A stretch of 64,000 bases of DNA from positions 6,324,001 through 6,388,000 of the forward strand of contig NC_013929.1 of NCBI RefSeq assembly GCF_000091305.1, given 5' to 3'. The notes beneath the pieces are model-generated. The model worked only from the letters and a program-made list of their open reading frames with translations. It did no database searches and was not told where the DNA came from. This stretch comes from Streptomyces scabiei 87.22. GTDB taxonomy: Bacteria > Actinomycetota > Actinomycetes > Streptomycetales > Streptomycetaceae. The first letter of the stretch is position 1. Every line of letters begins with the position of its first letter. The position numbers and the translations under genes are program-made. Positions 1-7,525 of the stretch are shown piece by piece.

Positions 1-66
1 GCGATCAGCCACCGGGGGAAGGCGTTCCGGGGGCTGGTGCCGGTGCTGCGGGAGCTGTTGGGCTGA
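1..66 (+). CDS. rdgB: RdgB/HAM1 non-canonical purine NTP pyrophosphatase, C-terminal end only
   Basis: Only the last 21 codons and the TGA lie in the window; the start is upstream of base 1. The visible residues AISHRGKAFRGLVPVLREL match the conserved end of the RdgB/HAM1 family, where a Ser-His-Arg-Gly motif precedes the terminal helix. Members hydrolyse dITP, ITP and XTP to monophosphates and keep deaminated purines out of DNA. The identification rests on this short tail, so it is likely but not certain. A strong hairpin follows eight bases after the stop. Confidence 0.75.
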   Translation, partial: AISHRGKAFRGLVPVLRELLG

Positions 67-73
67 GCTGCAA

Positions 74-106
74 AAGAGGGACCGCCGGATTTGCGCGGTC
101 CCTCTT
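74..106. terminator. Bidirectional hairpin terminator between rdgB and tRNA-Leu
   Basis: A perfect 12-bp stem (74-85 with 95-106) encloses a 9-nt loop. It lies directly after the rdgB stop and, on the other strand, 10 nt beyond the 3' end of tRNA-Leu, so one hairpin can end both converging transcripts. The arms begin with AAGAGG and end with CCTCTT, giving a few T residues on each strand. Confidence 0.8.
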
Positions 107-115
107 CTGTGTGCG

Positions 116-199
116 TGCGGCCGGTGGGACTCGAACCCACACGGGTGTGAACCCACTGGGACCTAAACCCAGCATGACTGCCAATTCCATCACGGCCGC
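116..199 (-). tRNA. tRNA-Leu (anticodon UAG)
   Basis: The reverse complement folds as a class II tRNA of 84 nt. The acceptor stem is GCGGCCG paired with CGGCCGC, followed by an A discriminator at 116. The anticodon stem CTGGG/CCCAG holds the loop TTTAGGT, so the anticodon is UAG, reading CUA-type leucine codons. There is a long variable arm and the T-arm motif GGTTCGAGTCC. The bases after the discriminator do not read CCA, so the CCA end is probably added after transcription. Confidence 0.95.
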
Positions 200-237
200 T
201 CAAAAACGGTCATCGCGCTCGACCGGCGGCACTCAGT

Positions 238-745
238 CTACGGGGCTGCCGGCTGCCCGGCGAAGGGGACTCGGCCCTTCTGACGGCACCACGTGTCTGT
301 CACGGCATGGCAGTTGGGACACAGGTATCGCGGATTCTCCCGGCGACTGTCCCGCCGGCTCCCGTTGACATGGTCGATCTGCAAGGTGATGGAGTGCCCC
401 CGCCACTCCCCGGTGTCGCCGCACTCCACACATGCGTAGGGCGCCCCGATCGCAGTCAGGGCCTGGTGGAGGCGGCTCCTGTTCGTCCGTCCGGCGTGCT
501 CCGGCAGGACTCGGGTACTTGCGCCACGGGCTGCGTTTCGTGAGATGGCCCGTGTCAAGTCCGTGGCGCGTCACGTGCTCCTGCAGCACCCGCCGTTGGC
601 CGCCATTCTGCTTGAGGCCGAGCCGCCGCAGCAGTTCAGCCCAGCTACGGGCCGTGGCAACCTCCGGCGCGAGCCGTTCCCCGCTGTATGCGTCCGATCG
701 TTTCGATGTGCTCGACGCGTCCCCGCATCCCTCCGTCCCGGCCAT
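238..745 (-). pseudogene. HNH endonuclease, frameshifted
   Basis: Two overlapping minus-strand frames together rebuild one actinobacterial HNH protein. The first frame, from 745, gives an N-terminal helical repeat (SWAELLRRLGLKQNGGQRR, then HGLDTGHLTKRSPWRKY). The second frame gives the C-terminal part: RVLPEHAGRTNRSRLH, a zinc knuckle CVEC, the HNH core LQIDHVNGSRRD, and LCPNCHAVTDTWC, ending at 238. The frame changes near the GGG at 513-515 (CCC on the coding strand); removing one base there joins RKY to RVLPEHAG, which reads like the family. It is either a decayed gene or a sequencing error. No partner gene is beside it. Confidence 0.75.
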
Positions 746-863
746 TCGTTCGTGGCTCGTACTGAATGGCGAGCCGCTGACCGGACAGTGACGTCCGGAA
801 TGCGGAACGGCTCGTGCCGGGGGTCCGGTACGAGCCGTTCTCGGAGGGGCGGGCAGGTGGGTC

Positions 864-1331
864 TCAGATGCCCAGGTCCTTGATGATCTTCGCTACGTGG
901 CCCGTCGCGCGGACGTTGTAGAGGGCGTGGGCTACCTTGCCCTCCTCGTCGACGATGATCGTGGAGCGGATGACGCCCATGTAGGTCTTGCCGTAGTTCT
1001 TCTTCTCGCCGAAGGCCGCGTAGGCGTCGAGGACCGTCTTGTCCACGTCGCCGAGGAGGGTGACCTTCAGGGACTCCTTCTCGCGGAACTTGGCGAGCTT
1101 CTCGGGCTTGTCGGGGGAGATGCCGATGACGTCGTACCCGGCGTCCGCGAGGAGCTCCAGGTTGTCGGTGAAGTCGCAGGCCTGCTTGGTGCAGCCGGGG
1201 GTCAGGGCGGCCGGGTAGAAGTAGACGATGACCTTGCGGCCCTTGTGGTCGGACAGGGACACCTCGTTGCCGTCGGCGTCCGGGAGGGTGAAGGCGGGGG
1301 CCACGTCGCCGGGCTGGAGTCGCTCGCTCAT
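864..1331 (-). CDS. bcp: Thioredoxin-dependent thiol peroxidase (Bcp/PrxQ peroxiredoxin)
   Basis: This cytosolic peroxiredoxin of 155 residues reduces hydrogen peroxide and organic hydroperoxides using thioredoxin. The PrxQ signature is plain: FYPAALTPGCTKQACDF carries the peroxidatic Cys47 and the resolving Cys52 five residues on. The thioredoxin-like strand VIVYFYP and the motif GISPDKPEKLAKF also fit. The ATG at 1331 gives the usual family length and starts MSERLQPGD. The longer open frame upstream runs antisense through the DUF3618 gene and is not real. It is divergent from the DUF3618 gene with about 105 bp between them. Confidence 0.95.
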   Translation of the reverse strand: MSERLQPGDVAPAFTLPDADGNEVSLSDHKGRKVIVYFYPAALTPGCTKQACDFTDNLELLADAGYDVIGISPDKPEKLAKFREKESLKVTLLGDVDKTVLDAYAAFGEKKNYGKTYMGVIRSTIIVDEEGKVAHALYNVRATGHVAKIIKDLGI

Positions 1332-1436
1332 CGGTCCAGCGTAATGGCGGGCCCTGACGGTGCGGTGCCGGGTGGAGCTGACAGACTGTCCATGACGAAG
1401 AGATTTCACCGACAACCGACAACGGGAGGCCGCGCG

Positions 1437-1766
1437 GTGGCGGAGACCTCGGACATCAGAACCCCGGCCGAGATCGAGGCGGACATCAAGCGCCGCCGCG
1501 ACAACCTCGCCGAGACGCTCGACGAGATCGGCGTCCGTGTGCACCCCCGGACGATCGTGGGCGACGCCAAGGCCAAGGTCGTCTCGAACATCGACCACAC
1601 CCTCGGCAAGGCGTACGTCTCCGTCAACCGTGCGGTCAGCGACGTCAGGGGCCAGTTCGTCGACCAGGACGGGGCGCCCCGGGTGGAGCGCATCGTGCCC
1701 GTCGCCCTCGTGGTCGTCGGCGTCGTCGGTCTGCTCGCGCTCGGCACCCGGCGCCGCAGGGCCTGA
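1437..1766 (+). CDS. DUF3618 family membrane-anchored protein
   Basis: This small protein has 109 residues. The N-terminal part (TPAEIEADIKRRRDNLAETLDEIG) is the DUF3618 helical signature, and the C-terminus carries one membrane segment (IVPVALVVVGVVGLLALG) followed by Arg residues that would lie in the cytoplasm. The start is GTG at 1437, behind a GGGAGG ribosome site. The function of DUF3618 proteins is unknown; in actinomycetes they are often near stress genes. The GroES-like gene begins 69 bp downstream on the same strand, so the two may be cotranscribed. Confidence 0.8.
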   Translation: MAETSDIRTPAEIEADIKRRRDNLAETLDEIGVRVHPRTIVGDAKAKVVSNIDHTLGKAYVSVNRAVSDVRGQFVDQDGAPRVERIVPVALVVVGVVGLLALGTRRRRA

Positions 1767-1835
1767 CGCGGACCGCCACGCGAACCGGGACGCGGGCGGG
1801 GACGAGGACGAGGACGGAGCAGGTAGGTTCGGGGC

Positions 1836-2180
1836 GTGAGCGAGAAGACCCAGCACGACGACAAGCTGCCCATCCGGATGCTGCACGACCGTGTGCTCGT
1901 ACGGCAGGACACCGCCGAGGGCGAGCGGCGTTCCGGCGGAGGCATCCTGATCCCCGCGACGGCGGCCGTCGGCCGGCGTCTCGCGTGGGCCGAGGTCGTG
2001 GCGGTCGGCCAGAACGTCCGGACCGTGGAGCCCGGCGACCGTGTCCTGTACGACCCGGAGGACCGCGCCGAGGTCGAGGTCCGGGGCGTCGCCTACGTCC
2101 TGATGCGCGAGCGCGACCTGCACGCCGTGGCCGCGGACCGGTTCGAGGGGTCGGAGGACTCCACGGGCCTGTATCTCTGA
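1836..2180 (+). CDS. GroES-like (Cpn10-fold) protein
   Basis: The protein has 114 residues and a GroES β-barrel: IRMLHDRVLVRQD, then SGGGILIPATA, AEVVAVGQNV, and VEPGDRVLYDPE all match co-chaperonin strands and the mobile-loop region. It is a second, divergent GroES relative and not the partner encoded beside groEL, because there is no groEL here. The C-terminal tail beyond the barrel (about residues 95-114) is acidic. The start is GTG at 1836. A perfect palindrome 31 bp after the stop probably ends its transcript. Whether it binds a chaperonin cannot be told from sequence. Confidence 0.8.
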   Translation: MSEKTQHDDKLPIRMLHDRVLVRQDTAEGERRSGGGILIPATAAVGRRLAWAEVVAVGQNVRTVEPGDRVLYDPEDRAEVEVRGVAYVLMRERDLHAVAADRFEGSEDSTGLYL

Positions 2181-2211
2181 TACTTCGCTGCCGCTGCATC
2201 ATTGCTTTCAT

Positions 2212-2255
2212 GGGTGTGGGGGGCTGGTGACCATGGTCACCAGCCCCCCACACCC
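2212..2255. terminator. 44-bp perfect palindrome, probable terminator of the GroES-like gene
   Basis: The two 22-nt halves are exact reverse complements centred between 2233 and 2234 (core CCATGG). It is followed by GTGTTTTGCTATGTTT, a T-richer stretch that is rare in this GC-rich DNA. It lies between the GroES-like stop and the guanidine riboswitch, so it insulates the SMR transcript. An exact palindrome with no loop could also bind a dimeric protein or form a cruciform. Confidence 0.7.
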
Positions 2256-2277
2256 GTGTTTTGCTATGTTTGCAAGG

Positions 2278-2319
2278 ACCCGACGAGACGCGCCGTACCG
2301 GGACCCGCAAAGACGACGC
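2278..2319 (+). promoter_or_regulatory. Guanidine-III (mini-ykkC) riboswitch
   Basis: The stretch reads as a guanidine-III aptamer: ACGAGACGCGCCGTACC early, then CAAAGACGACGC at the end. These match the conserved ACGARG and CAARACG parts of the class and closely resemble the crystallised Thermobifida fusca example as I remember it. The two short helices form a compact pseudoknot when guanidinium is bound. It sits 35 nt upstream of the SMR start and probably frees the ribosome site (GGAGG at 2344-2348) on ligand binding. Confidence 0.85.
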
Positions 2320-2354
2320 ACCCCCGATTCCCCTTTGGATCACGGAGGTGCCTC

Positions 2355-2675
2355 ATGGCCTGGGTTCTGCTGGTCGTCGCCGGACTGCTGGAAGTCGGCT
2401 GGTCGGTCGGGATGAAGTACACCGACGGTTTCACCCGGCCCCTGCCCAGCGTCCTCACCGGCGCCGGCATCGTCGCCAGCATGCTGCTGCTCTCCCACGC
2501 CGCCAGGACGCTGCCCATCGGTACCGCGTACGGCGTGTGGGTGGGGATCGGCGCGGCCGGGGCGGCGGTGTTCGGCATGGTGTGGCTGGGGGAGCCGGCC
2601 ACCGCCGCCCGGATCTTCTTCGTGTGTCTGCTGCTCGTGGCCGTGGTGGGGTTGAAGGCCACCTCCGGCCACTGA
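2355..2675 (+). CDS. gdx: SMR-family guanidinium exporter (Gdx/SugE type)
   Basis: The product is a four-helix small multidrug resistance protein of 106 residues in the inner membrane. The Gdx subtype is shown by GLLEVGWSVGMKYTDGF in helix 1, containing the essential Glu, and PIGTAYGVWVGIGAAGAA in helix 3. The protein exchanges guanidinium for protons as a dimer. The ATG at 2355 follows GGAGG with good spacing. The upstream guanidine-III riboswitch strongly supports guanidinium over quaternary-ammonium drugs as the substrate. It converges with the penicillin-binding protein gene, only 10 bp from its stop. Confidence 0.93.
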   Translation: MAWVLLVVAGLLEVGWSVGMKYTDGFTRPLPSVLTGAGIVASMLLLSHAARTLPIGTAYGVWVGIGAAGAAVFGMVWLGEPATAARIFFVCLLLVAVVGLKATSGH

Positions 2676-2685
2676 GCAGCCCCGG

Positions 2686-5600
2686 TCAACCGAACGGCCC
2701 CACCGAGGTGTCGCCTCCCGTGTCGGCTCCGCCGTCCGTCGTACCGCCGTCGTCGGTGCCGCCTCCCGTGTCCGCTCCGCCGTCGCCCGTGGCGCCGCCC
2801 GTCGACGCGGCGCCGCCGTCCGTCGAGGTGCCGCCGGTGGACGTGGTACCTCCGTCCGCGGCCGTGCCGCCGGTGGACGAGGTGCCGCCGTCCGTCGCGG
2901 GCGTGCCGCCGGTGGAGGTGCCGTCGCCGGTGTCGTCGTCCGTCGGTCCGCCGGTCTCCTCGCCGCCCGTGGTGCCGCCGGTCTCCTCGTCGCCGGTGGC
3001 GCCCGGCTCGTCGGCGGGGGTGCTGGGCGGGGTGTAGACGACGTCTGCGCCGACCTGGAGGTCGAGGTCGAAGTCCTTCACCTTCTTGCCCTTGAGGGCG
3101 GTCCTGGTGAACTGCGCCCAGATCTCCGTGGGCGCCCCGCCGCCGTTGACGCGCTGCAGACCCATCGCGCCGTACAGCGGCTTGTGGGCGCCGGTCTTGG
3201 GGTCCTGGCCCATGACGGAGACGACGGTGGCGAGGTCGGGGGTGTAGCCGGCGAACCAGGCCGCCTTGTCCTCCTCGGCGGTACCGGTCTTGCCGGCGAC
3301 CGGGTGACCGGACGCCTGCGCGGCGGTGGCGGTGCCGCTCTGCACCACGCTGCGCAGCACGGAGGTGGTGGTGTCGGCGGCCTTGCGGCTGACGGCCTGC
3401 GTGGACTCAGTGGAGGCGAGGTCGACCGCCTGGCCGTCCTTGCTGATCTTCTCGATCATCGTGTACGTGCCGTGCTTGCCGTGGTTGGCGAGCGTGGCGT
3501 ACGCCTCCGTCATGTCGAGGACGCTCGCGGTGGCGGTGCCCAGGGCGATGGACGGGTACGGGTTCATGTCCGGGGTGTTCTTGGGGACACCGAGGTCGAT
3601 CGCGGTCTTCTCGACCTTCTCGGGGCCGATGTCGACGGCCATCTGCGCGTACACCGAGTTCACGGAGTCCTCGGTGGCCTGGCGGACGGTGATGTTGCCG
3701 TAGTTGTGGTAGTCCTCGTTCTCCGGGGCGTACGGCGGGCCGGGCCAGCCGGTGACGGGGCGCTTGTTGGTGCCGTCGTAGACCGTGTTCGGGGTGATCG
3801 CCTGGCCGTTCTGGTTGTTGGAGGCGTTCTCCACGGCGGCGGTGAAGACGATCGGCTTGAAGATGGAGCCGACCTGGAAGTCGCGGCGGGTCGCGTTGTT
3901 CACGTACTGCTTGGTGTAGTCGATGCCGCCGTACATCGCGATGACCTTGCCGGTCTTCGGGTCGATGGAGACGCCGCCGGCGCGGACGTAGTTGTCGACC
4001 TTGCGGTTCTTCTTGTCGAGCTTGTCCATCAGCTGGTCGTCGACGGCCTTGATGAGGGCGTCCTGCATCTTGGGCTGGATGGTGGTGGTGATGCGGTAGC
4101 CACCGCCGTTCTCCAGCGCCTTCTCATCGATGATCTTGTGCTCGATGAGGTACGACTTGATGGCCTCGACCAGGTAGCCGCGCTGTCCGGAGAAGGCCGA
4201 GGAGGTCGTGGCCTGCTTCGGCATCGGGAACTTCGCGCCGGTCCGCTCGGACTGCTTGAGCCAGCCCTCCTTGACCATGCCGTCGAGGACGTAGTTCCAG
4301 CGGGCGAGGGCCGCCTTCTTGTTCTCGGGGTGGGCGACGACGTCGTACATGCTGGGCGCGTTGACCAGGGCGGCGAGGTAGGCGCCCTGCTCGGCGGTGA
4401 GTTCGTCGGCGTCGATGCCGTAGTACGCCTGGGCGGCGGCCTGGATGCCGTAGGCGTTGCGGCCGAAGAAGCTGGTGTTGAGGTAGCCCTCCAGGATCTC
4501 GTCCTTGGTCACCTCGCGGTCCAGCTTGATCGAGATGAAGAACTCCCTCGCCTTGCGGGTGACGGTCTGGTCCTGGGCCAGGTAGTAGTTCTTCACGTAC
4601 TGCTGGGTGATCGTCGAGCCGGACTGCTTGCCCTTGCCGGTCGCGGTGTTCCAGGCCGCGCGGGCCATCGCCTTGAGGTCGATGGCCGGCTCGGAGTAGA
4701 AGTCGCGGTCCTCGGCGGCCAGTACGGCGCGCTGGGCGGCCTTGGAGACCTTCGACAGCGGGATGTTCTCGCGGTTGACCTCGCCGTCGCGGGCGATCTG
4801 GGAGCCGTCCGCGTAGAGGTAGACGTTGCTCTGCTTGGTCGCGAACGCGTTCGCCTTGGGGATGTGGACCATGTTGTAGCCCAGCACCAGGGCGCCGACG
4901 ATCAGCATGAGTCCGATGACGAAGGTGCCGAGCACCATGCGCCAGGTGGGGAACAGCCGTCTCCAGCCGGTGCGCTTGCGCCGCTTGGGCTTCTTGCCCT
5001 TGCCGCCCCCGTCCGTGGAGGCGGGCGACACCGCGGGCACGGCGGCGGGCGCCGTGGCGGGCGCCGCGGCGGCGGCCTTCGGGGCGGTGATGACGCCGAG
5101 GGCCTGGGTCGGTGTGTCGCCCCCGGCCGCGGGCTTGCGGCCCGGGGTGATGGCCAGGGTGGTGGTGGGGGTGTCCTCCCCGGCCGCGCCGGACGCGGCG
5201 GCGGTGCCGCCGCCCGCCTTCGCGCCGGCGGCCCTGGCCGCCCGAGCGGCTCGGGCCGCCCTGGCGTCCGGGACTCCGGCGGGGCTGCCGCCTCCGGCGC
5301 CGGGACCGGCGGAGTCACGGCCCTGAGCGCCGGCGGGTCCGCCGTCGCGGTGGCCGGCGGACGGCGCCGCCTTGCCCTCCGGGTCACGTCGGGCCCCACC
5401 ACCGGGCTTCCCACCGGACGCCGTACCGGCCTGCGCGCCGGCCGCGGCACCGGACGCCGTACCGGGCTTCCCGCCGGCCGCGGCGCCCGACTCGCCACCG
5501 GACGCGGCACCGGCCTGCGCGCCGGCCTGCCGGGCGGACGCCGCGCCGGACTGCCCGCCGGGCTTCCCGCCGCTCACGGCACCGGAGTCCCGGCCGGCAG

Positions 5601-6438
5601 CCGAGCCACTCTTTCCGCCGTACGCCGCACCGGCCTGCCCGCCGGGTGCGCCCGACTGCCCGCCGGACGCCGAACCCGACCGCTCCCCGGCCGAGCCGGC
5701 CGATCCACCGGCAGCCGAGCCGGACCGCCCACCGGATGTCCCGCCGGACCTCGAACCGCTCTGCCCGCCGGACTTCTCGCCGCTCGCCGCGCCGGGCTGC
5801 CGGCCGGATCCCGTGCCGGTCTCCCGGTCGGAGCGCCCGCCGAATCCCGCGCCGGACTGCCCGCCGGACGCAGAGCCGCGCCGCTCGCCAGGTTCCGAAC
5901 CGGCCTGGCCACCGGATTTCCCGCCGCTCGCCGCGCCGGGCTGCCGACCGGATCCCGTGCCGGTCTCCCGGTCGGAGCGCCCGCCGAATCCCGCGCCGGA
6001 CTGCCCGCCGGACGCAGAGCCGCGCCGCTCGCCAGGTTCCGAACCGGGCTTCCCGCCGGACGCCGGACCGGACTGCCCGCCAGACGCCTGACCGGGCCGC
6101 TCGCCGGACGTAGCCGACCGCTCCCCGGCCTGCCCGCCGGACCGCTCCCCGGCCTGCCGGCCGGACTGGCCCCCGGCCGTCCCTGCGGGCCGCCCGCCCC
6201 GCTCCCCGCCGGGAGGTGTGCCGGGGGGTGCCGTGTCGGGGCGTCGCGGGGACGCCTTCGCGGGCGGCCCGTCCGGCGTCGGGTTCGGGCCGTCGCCCGG
6301 GGTCGGGCCGGGTCGGCCGTCGGCGTTCGCCCTGGCGGCGGTGTCGCCGGACCCCGGAGTCGTGCCCGGAGTGCGTCGCTCCGGGTCTCTCGGTGTCCAG
6401 CCCGGGCCGTTCCGCTTCGGCTGCGGCTCGTCGCTCAT
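2686..6438 (-). CDS. Class A penicillin-binding protein with very long Gly/Ser-rich N-terminal tail
   Basis: This bifunctional peptidoglycan synthase has 1250 residues. Residues 1 to about 480 are a low-complexity, Gly/Ser/Pro/Arg-rich cytoplasmic tail with tandem repeats. One membrane helix follows at about 501-523. The GT51 transglycosylase carries the catalytic Glu576 in AAEDRDFYSE. The transpeptidase carries SIFK (Ser858), SVN (Ser925) and KTG (Lys1050). A tail of about 100 Gly/Thr/Asp-rich residues ends the protein. The ATG at 6438 is chosen over the upstream frame start because MSDEPQPKRNGPGW resembles actinobacterial homologues. The tail is far longer than the catalytic core requires. 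The gene stands alone and is divergent from the ABC exporter. Confidence 0.93.
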   Translation of the reverse strand: MSDEPQPKRNGPGWTPRDPERRTPGTTPGSGDTAARANADGRPGPTPGDGPNPTPDGPPAKASPRRPDTAPPGTPPGGERGGRPAGTAGGQSGRQAGERSGGQAGERSATSGERPGQASGGQSGPASGGKPGSEPGERRGSASGGQSGAGFGGRSDRETGTGSGRQPGAASGGKSGGQAGSEPGERRGSASGGQSGAGFGGRSDRETGTGSGRQPGAASGEKSGGQSGSRSGGTSGGRSGSAAGGSAGSAGERSGSASGGQSGAPGGQAGAAYGGKSGSAAGRDSGAVSGGKPGGQSGAASARQAGAQAGAASGGESGAAAGGKPGTASGAAAGAQAGTASGGKPGGGARRDPEGKAAPSAGHRDGGPAGAQGRDSAGPGAGGGSPAGVPDARAARAARAARAAGAKAGGGTAAASGAAGEDTPTTTLAITPGRKPAAGGDTPTQALGVITAPKAAAAAPATAPAAVPAVSPASTDGGGKGKKPKRRKRTGWRRLFPTWRMVLGTFVIGLMLIVGALVLGYNMVHIPKANAFATKQSNVYLYADGSQIARDGEVNRENIPLSKVSKAAQRAVLAAEDRDFYSEPAIDLKAMARAAWNTATGKGKQSGSTITQQYVKNYYLAQDQTVTRKAREFFISIKLDREVTKDEILEGYLNTSFFGRNAYGIQAAAQAYYGIDADELTAEQGAYLAALVNAPSMYDVVAHPENKKAALARWNYVLDGMVKEGWLKQSERTGAKFPMPKQATTSSAFSGQRGYLVEAIKSYLIEHKIIDEKALENGGGYRITTTIQPKMQDALIKAVDDQLMDKLDKKNRKVDNYVRAGGVSIDPKTGKVIAMYGGIDYTKQYVNNATRRDFQVGSIFKPIVFTAAVENASNNQNGQAITPNTVYDGTNKRPVTGWPGPPYAPENEDYHNYGNITVRQATEDSVNSVYAQMAVDIGPEKVEKTAIDLGVPKNTPDMNPYPSIALGTATASVLDMTEAYATLANHGKHGTYTMIEKISKDGQAVDLASTESTQAVSRKAADTTTSVLRSVVQSGTATAAQASGHPVAGKTGTAEEDKAAWFAGYTPDLATVVSVMGQDPKTGAHKPLYGAMGLQRVNGGGAPTEIWAQFTRTALKGKKVKDFDLDLQVGADVVYTPPSTPADEPGATGDEETGGTTGGEETGGPTDDDTGDGTSTGGTPATDGGTSSTGGTAADGGTTSTGGTSTDGGAASTGGATGDGGADTGGGTDDGGTTDGGADTGGDTSVGPFG
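5778..6047 (-). repeat. 144-bp tandem duplication inside the PBP tail
   Basis: A 126-bp block at 5778-5903 recurs almost unchanged at 5922-6047, an offset of exactly 144 bp, which keeps the frame (48 residues). Each copy encodes ERRGSASGGQSGAGFGGR and neighbouring residues. The near identity points to recent expansion by slippage or unequal recombination, and the surrounding shorter GGxSG units are likely older products of the same process. Confidence 0.85.
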
Positions 6439-6724
6439 CGTGCTGCCGTACTCCTGTTTTCGCGTCGTACGTTCATTTCCGTACGGACTCGTACGCTTTG
6501 CGCCCGCTCCGGGCCGGTTCTGCGCCCTTGGGTAAGACTCTCGTTCCGTTCGATCCGTTCCCGAATCCCGGCACGTGCCCCGCACACCACACGAGCACCA
6601 CCGTCCGCCCCCGAAAACGCGTGGCAGGCCCCTCCGGCCGCGGACTAGGCTTCTTCGCTTCGGCCCGAATCGGTCCAGGCCTCGGCCTTTCGCCTAACTC
6701 TTCGCAGCGGATGGGGGTTTCCTC

Positions 6725-7525
6725 GTGGGCACAGGGCGGTTGTACGCCGCCGTCGCCGCCGGTGGTTTCAGGCGGTACGCGACATATCGGGTGGCCACCG
6801 CCGCGGGGGTGTTCACCAACACCGTCTTCGGCTTCATCCTCGCATATACCTACCTGGCCCTCTGGCACGAGAAGCCCCACCTCGGCGGCTACGACCAGGC
6901 CCAGGCCCTCACCTATGTCTGGGTCGGCCAGGCCATGTTCGCGGTGATGGTACTGGGCAGCGCTGGCTTCGAGGAGGAGCTGATCGAGCGGATCCGGACC
7001 GGGGACATCGCGGTCGACCTGTACCGGCCCGTCGACCTCCAGCTGTGGTGGCTCGCCGCCGACCTGGGCCGGGCCCTGTTCCAGCTGCTCGGACGCGGTG
7101 TCCTCCCCATGGTGTGCGGTGCCCTCTTCTTCGACCTGGCCCTGCCCGGCGGCCCGCTGCCGTGGCTCGCCTGTCTGCTCGCGGTCGCCCTCGGCGCCCT
7201 CGTCAGCTTCGCGATCCGGTACCTCGTCGCGCTGTCGGCGTTCTGGCTCCTCGACGGCGCCGGAGCGATGCAGATCACCTGGCTCACCGGAGTGTTCTTC
7301 TCCGGGATGCTCCTCCCGCTGAACGTCTTCCCCGGCGCGCTCGGCGACCTCGCCCGCGCCCTGCCCTGGTCCGCCCTGCTCCAGGCCCCGGCGGACGTCC
7401 TGCTGGGCGAGGCCGACCCGCTCGGGACGTACGCGTTCCAGCTGGCCTGGGCCGGGGCCCTGCTCGCGGTCGGACGGCTGATCCAGTCGGCGGCGACCCG
7501 CAAGGTGGTGGTCCAGGGTGGCTGA
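6725..7525 (+). CDS. ABC-2 family permease, first subunit
   Basis: The protein has 266 residues and about six hydrophobic segments, with the pattern of ABC-2/DUF990-type exporter permeases. RIRTGDIAVDLYRPVDLQLWW in the first cytoplasmic stretch is typical, and GMLLPLNVFPGALGDLARALPWSALLQAP is the conserved last loop. The start is GTG at 6725. It overlaps the second permease by 8 bp, and the ATPase follows, so the three form an operon for one heterodimeric exporter. The substrate is unknown. About 285 bp separate it from the divergent PBP gene; I see no clear promoter motif there. Confidence 0.87.
   Translation: MGTGRLYAAVAAGGFRRYATYRVATAAGVFTNTVFGFILAYTYLALWHEKPHLGGYDQAQALTYVWVGQAMFAVMVLGSAGFEEELIERIRTGDIAVDLYRPVDLQLWWLAADLGRALFQLLGRGVLPMVCGALFFDLALPGGPLPWLACLLAVALGALVSFAIRYLVALSAFWLLDGAGAMQITWLTGVFFSGMLLPLNVFPGALGDLARALPWSALLQAPADVLLGEADPLGTYAFQLAWAGALLAVGRLIQSAATRKVVVQGG

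Noticed and set aside
864..2123. Open frame of 419 codons on the minus strand covering bcp and beyond
   Set aside because: Only the last 155 codons are Bcp. The upstream part runs antisense through the DUF3618 and GroES-like genes and has no family match.
3184..6648. Plus-strand open frame of 1154 codons
   Set aside because: It is the antisense shadow of the penicillin-binding protein gene, caused by high GC at codon position three.
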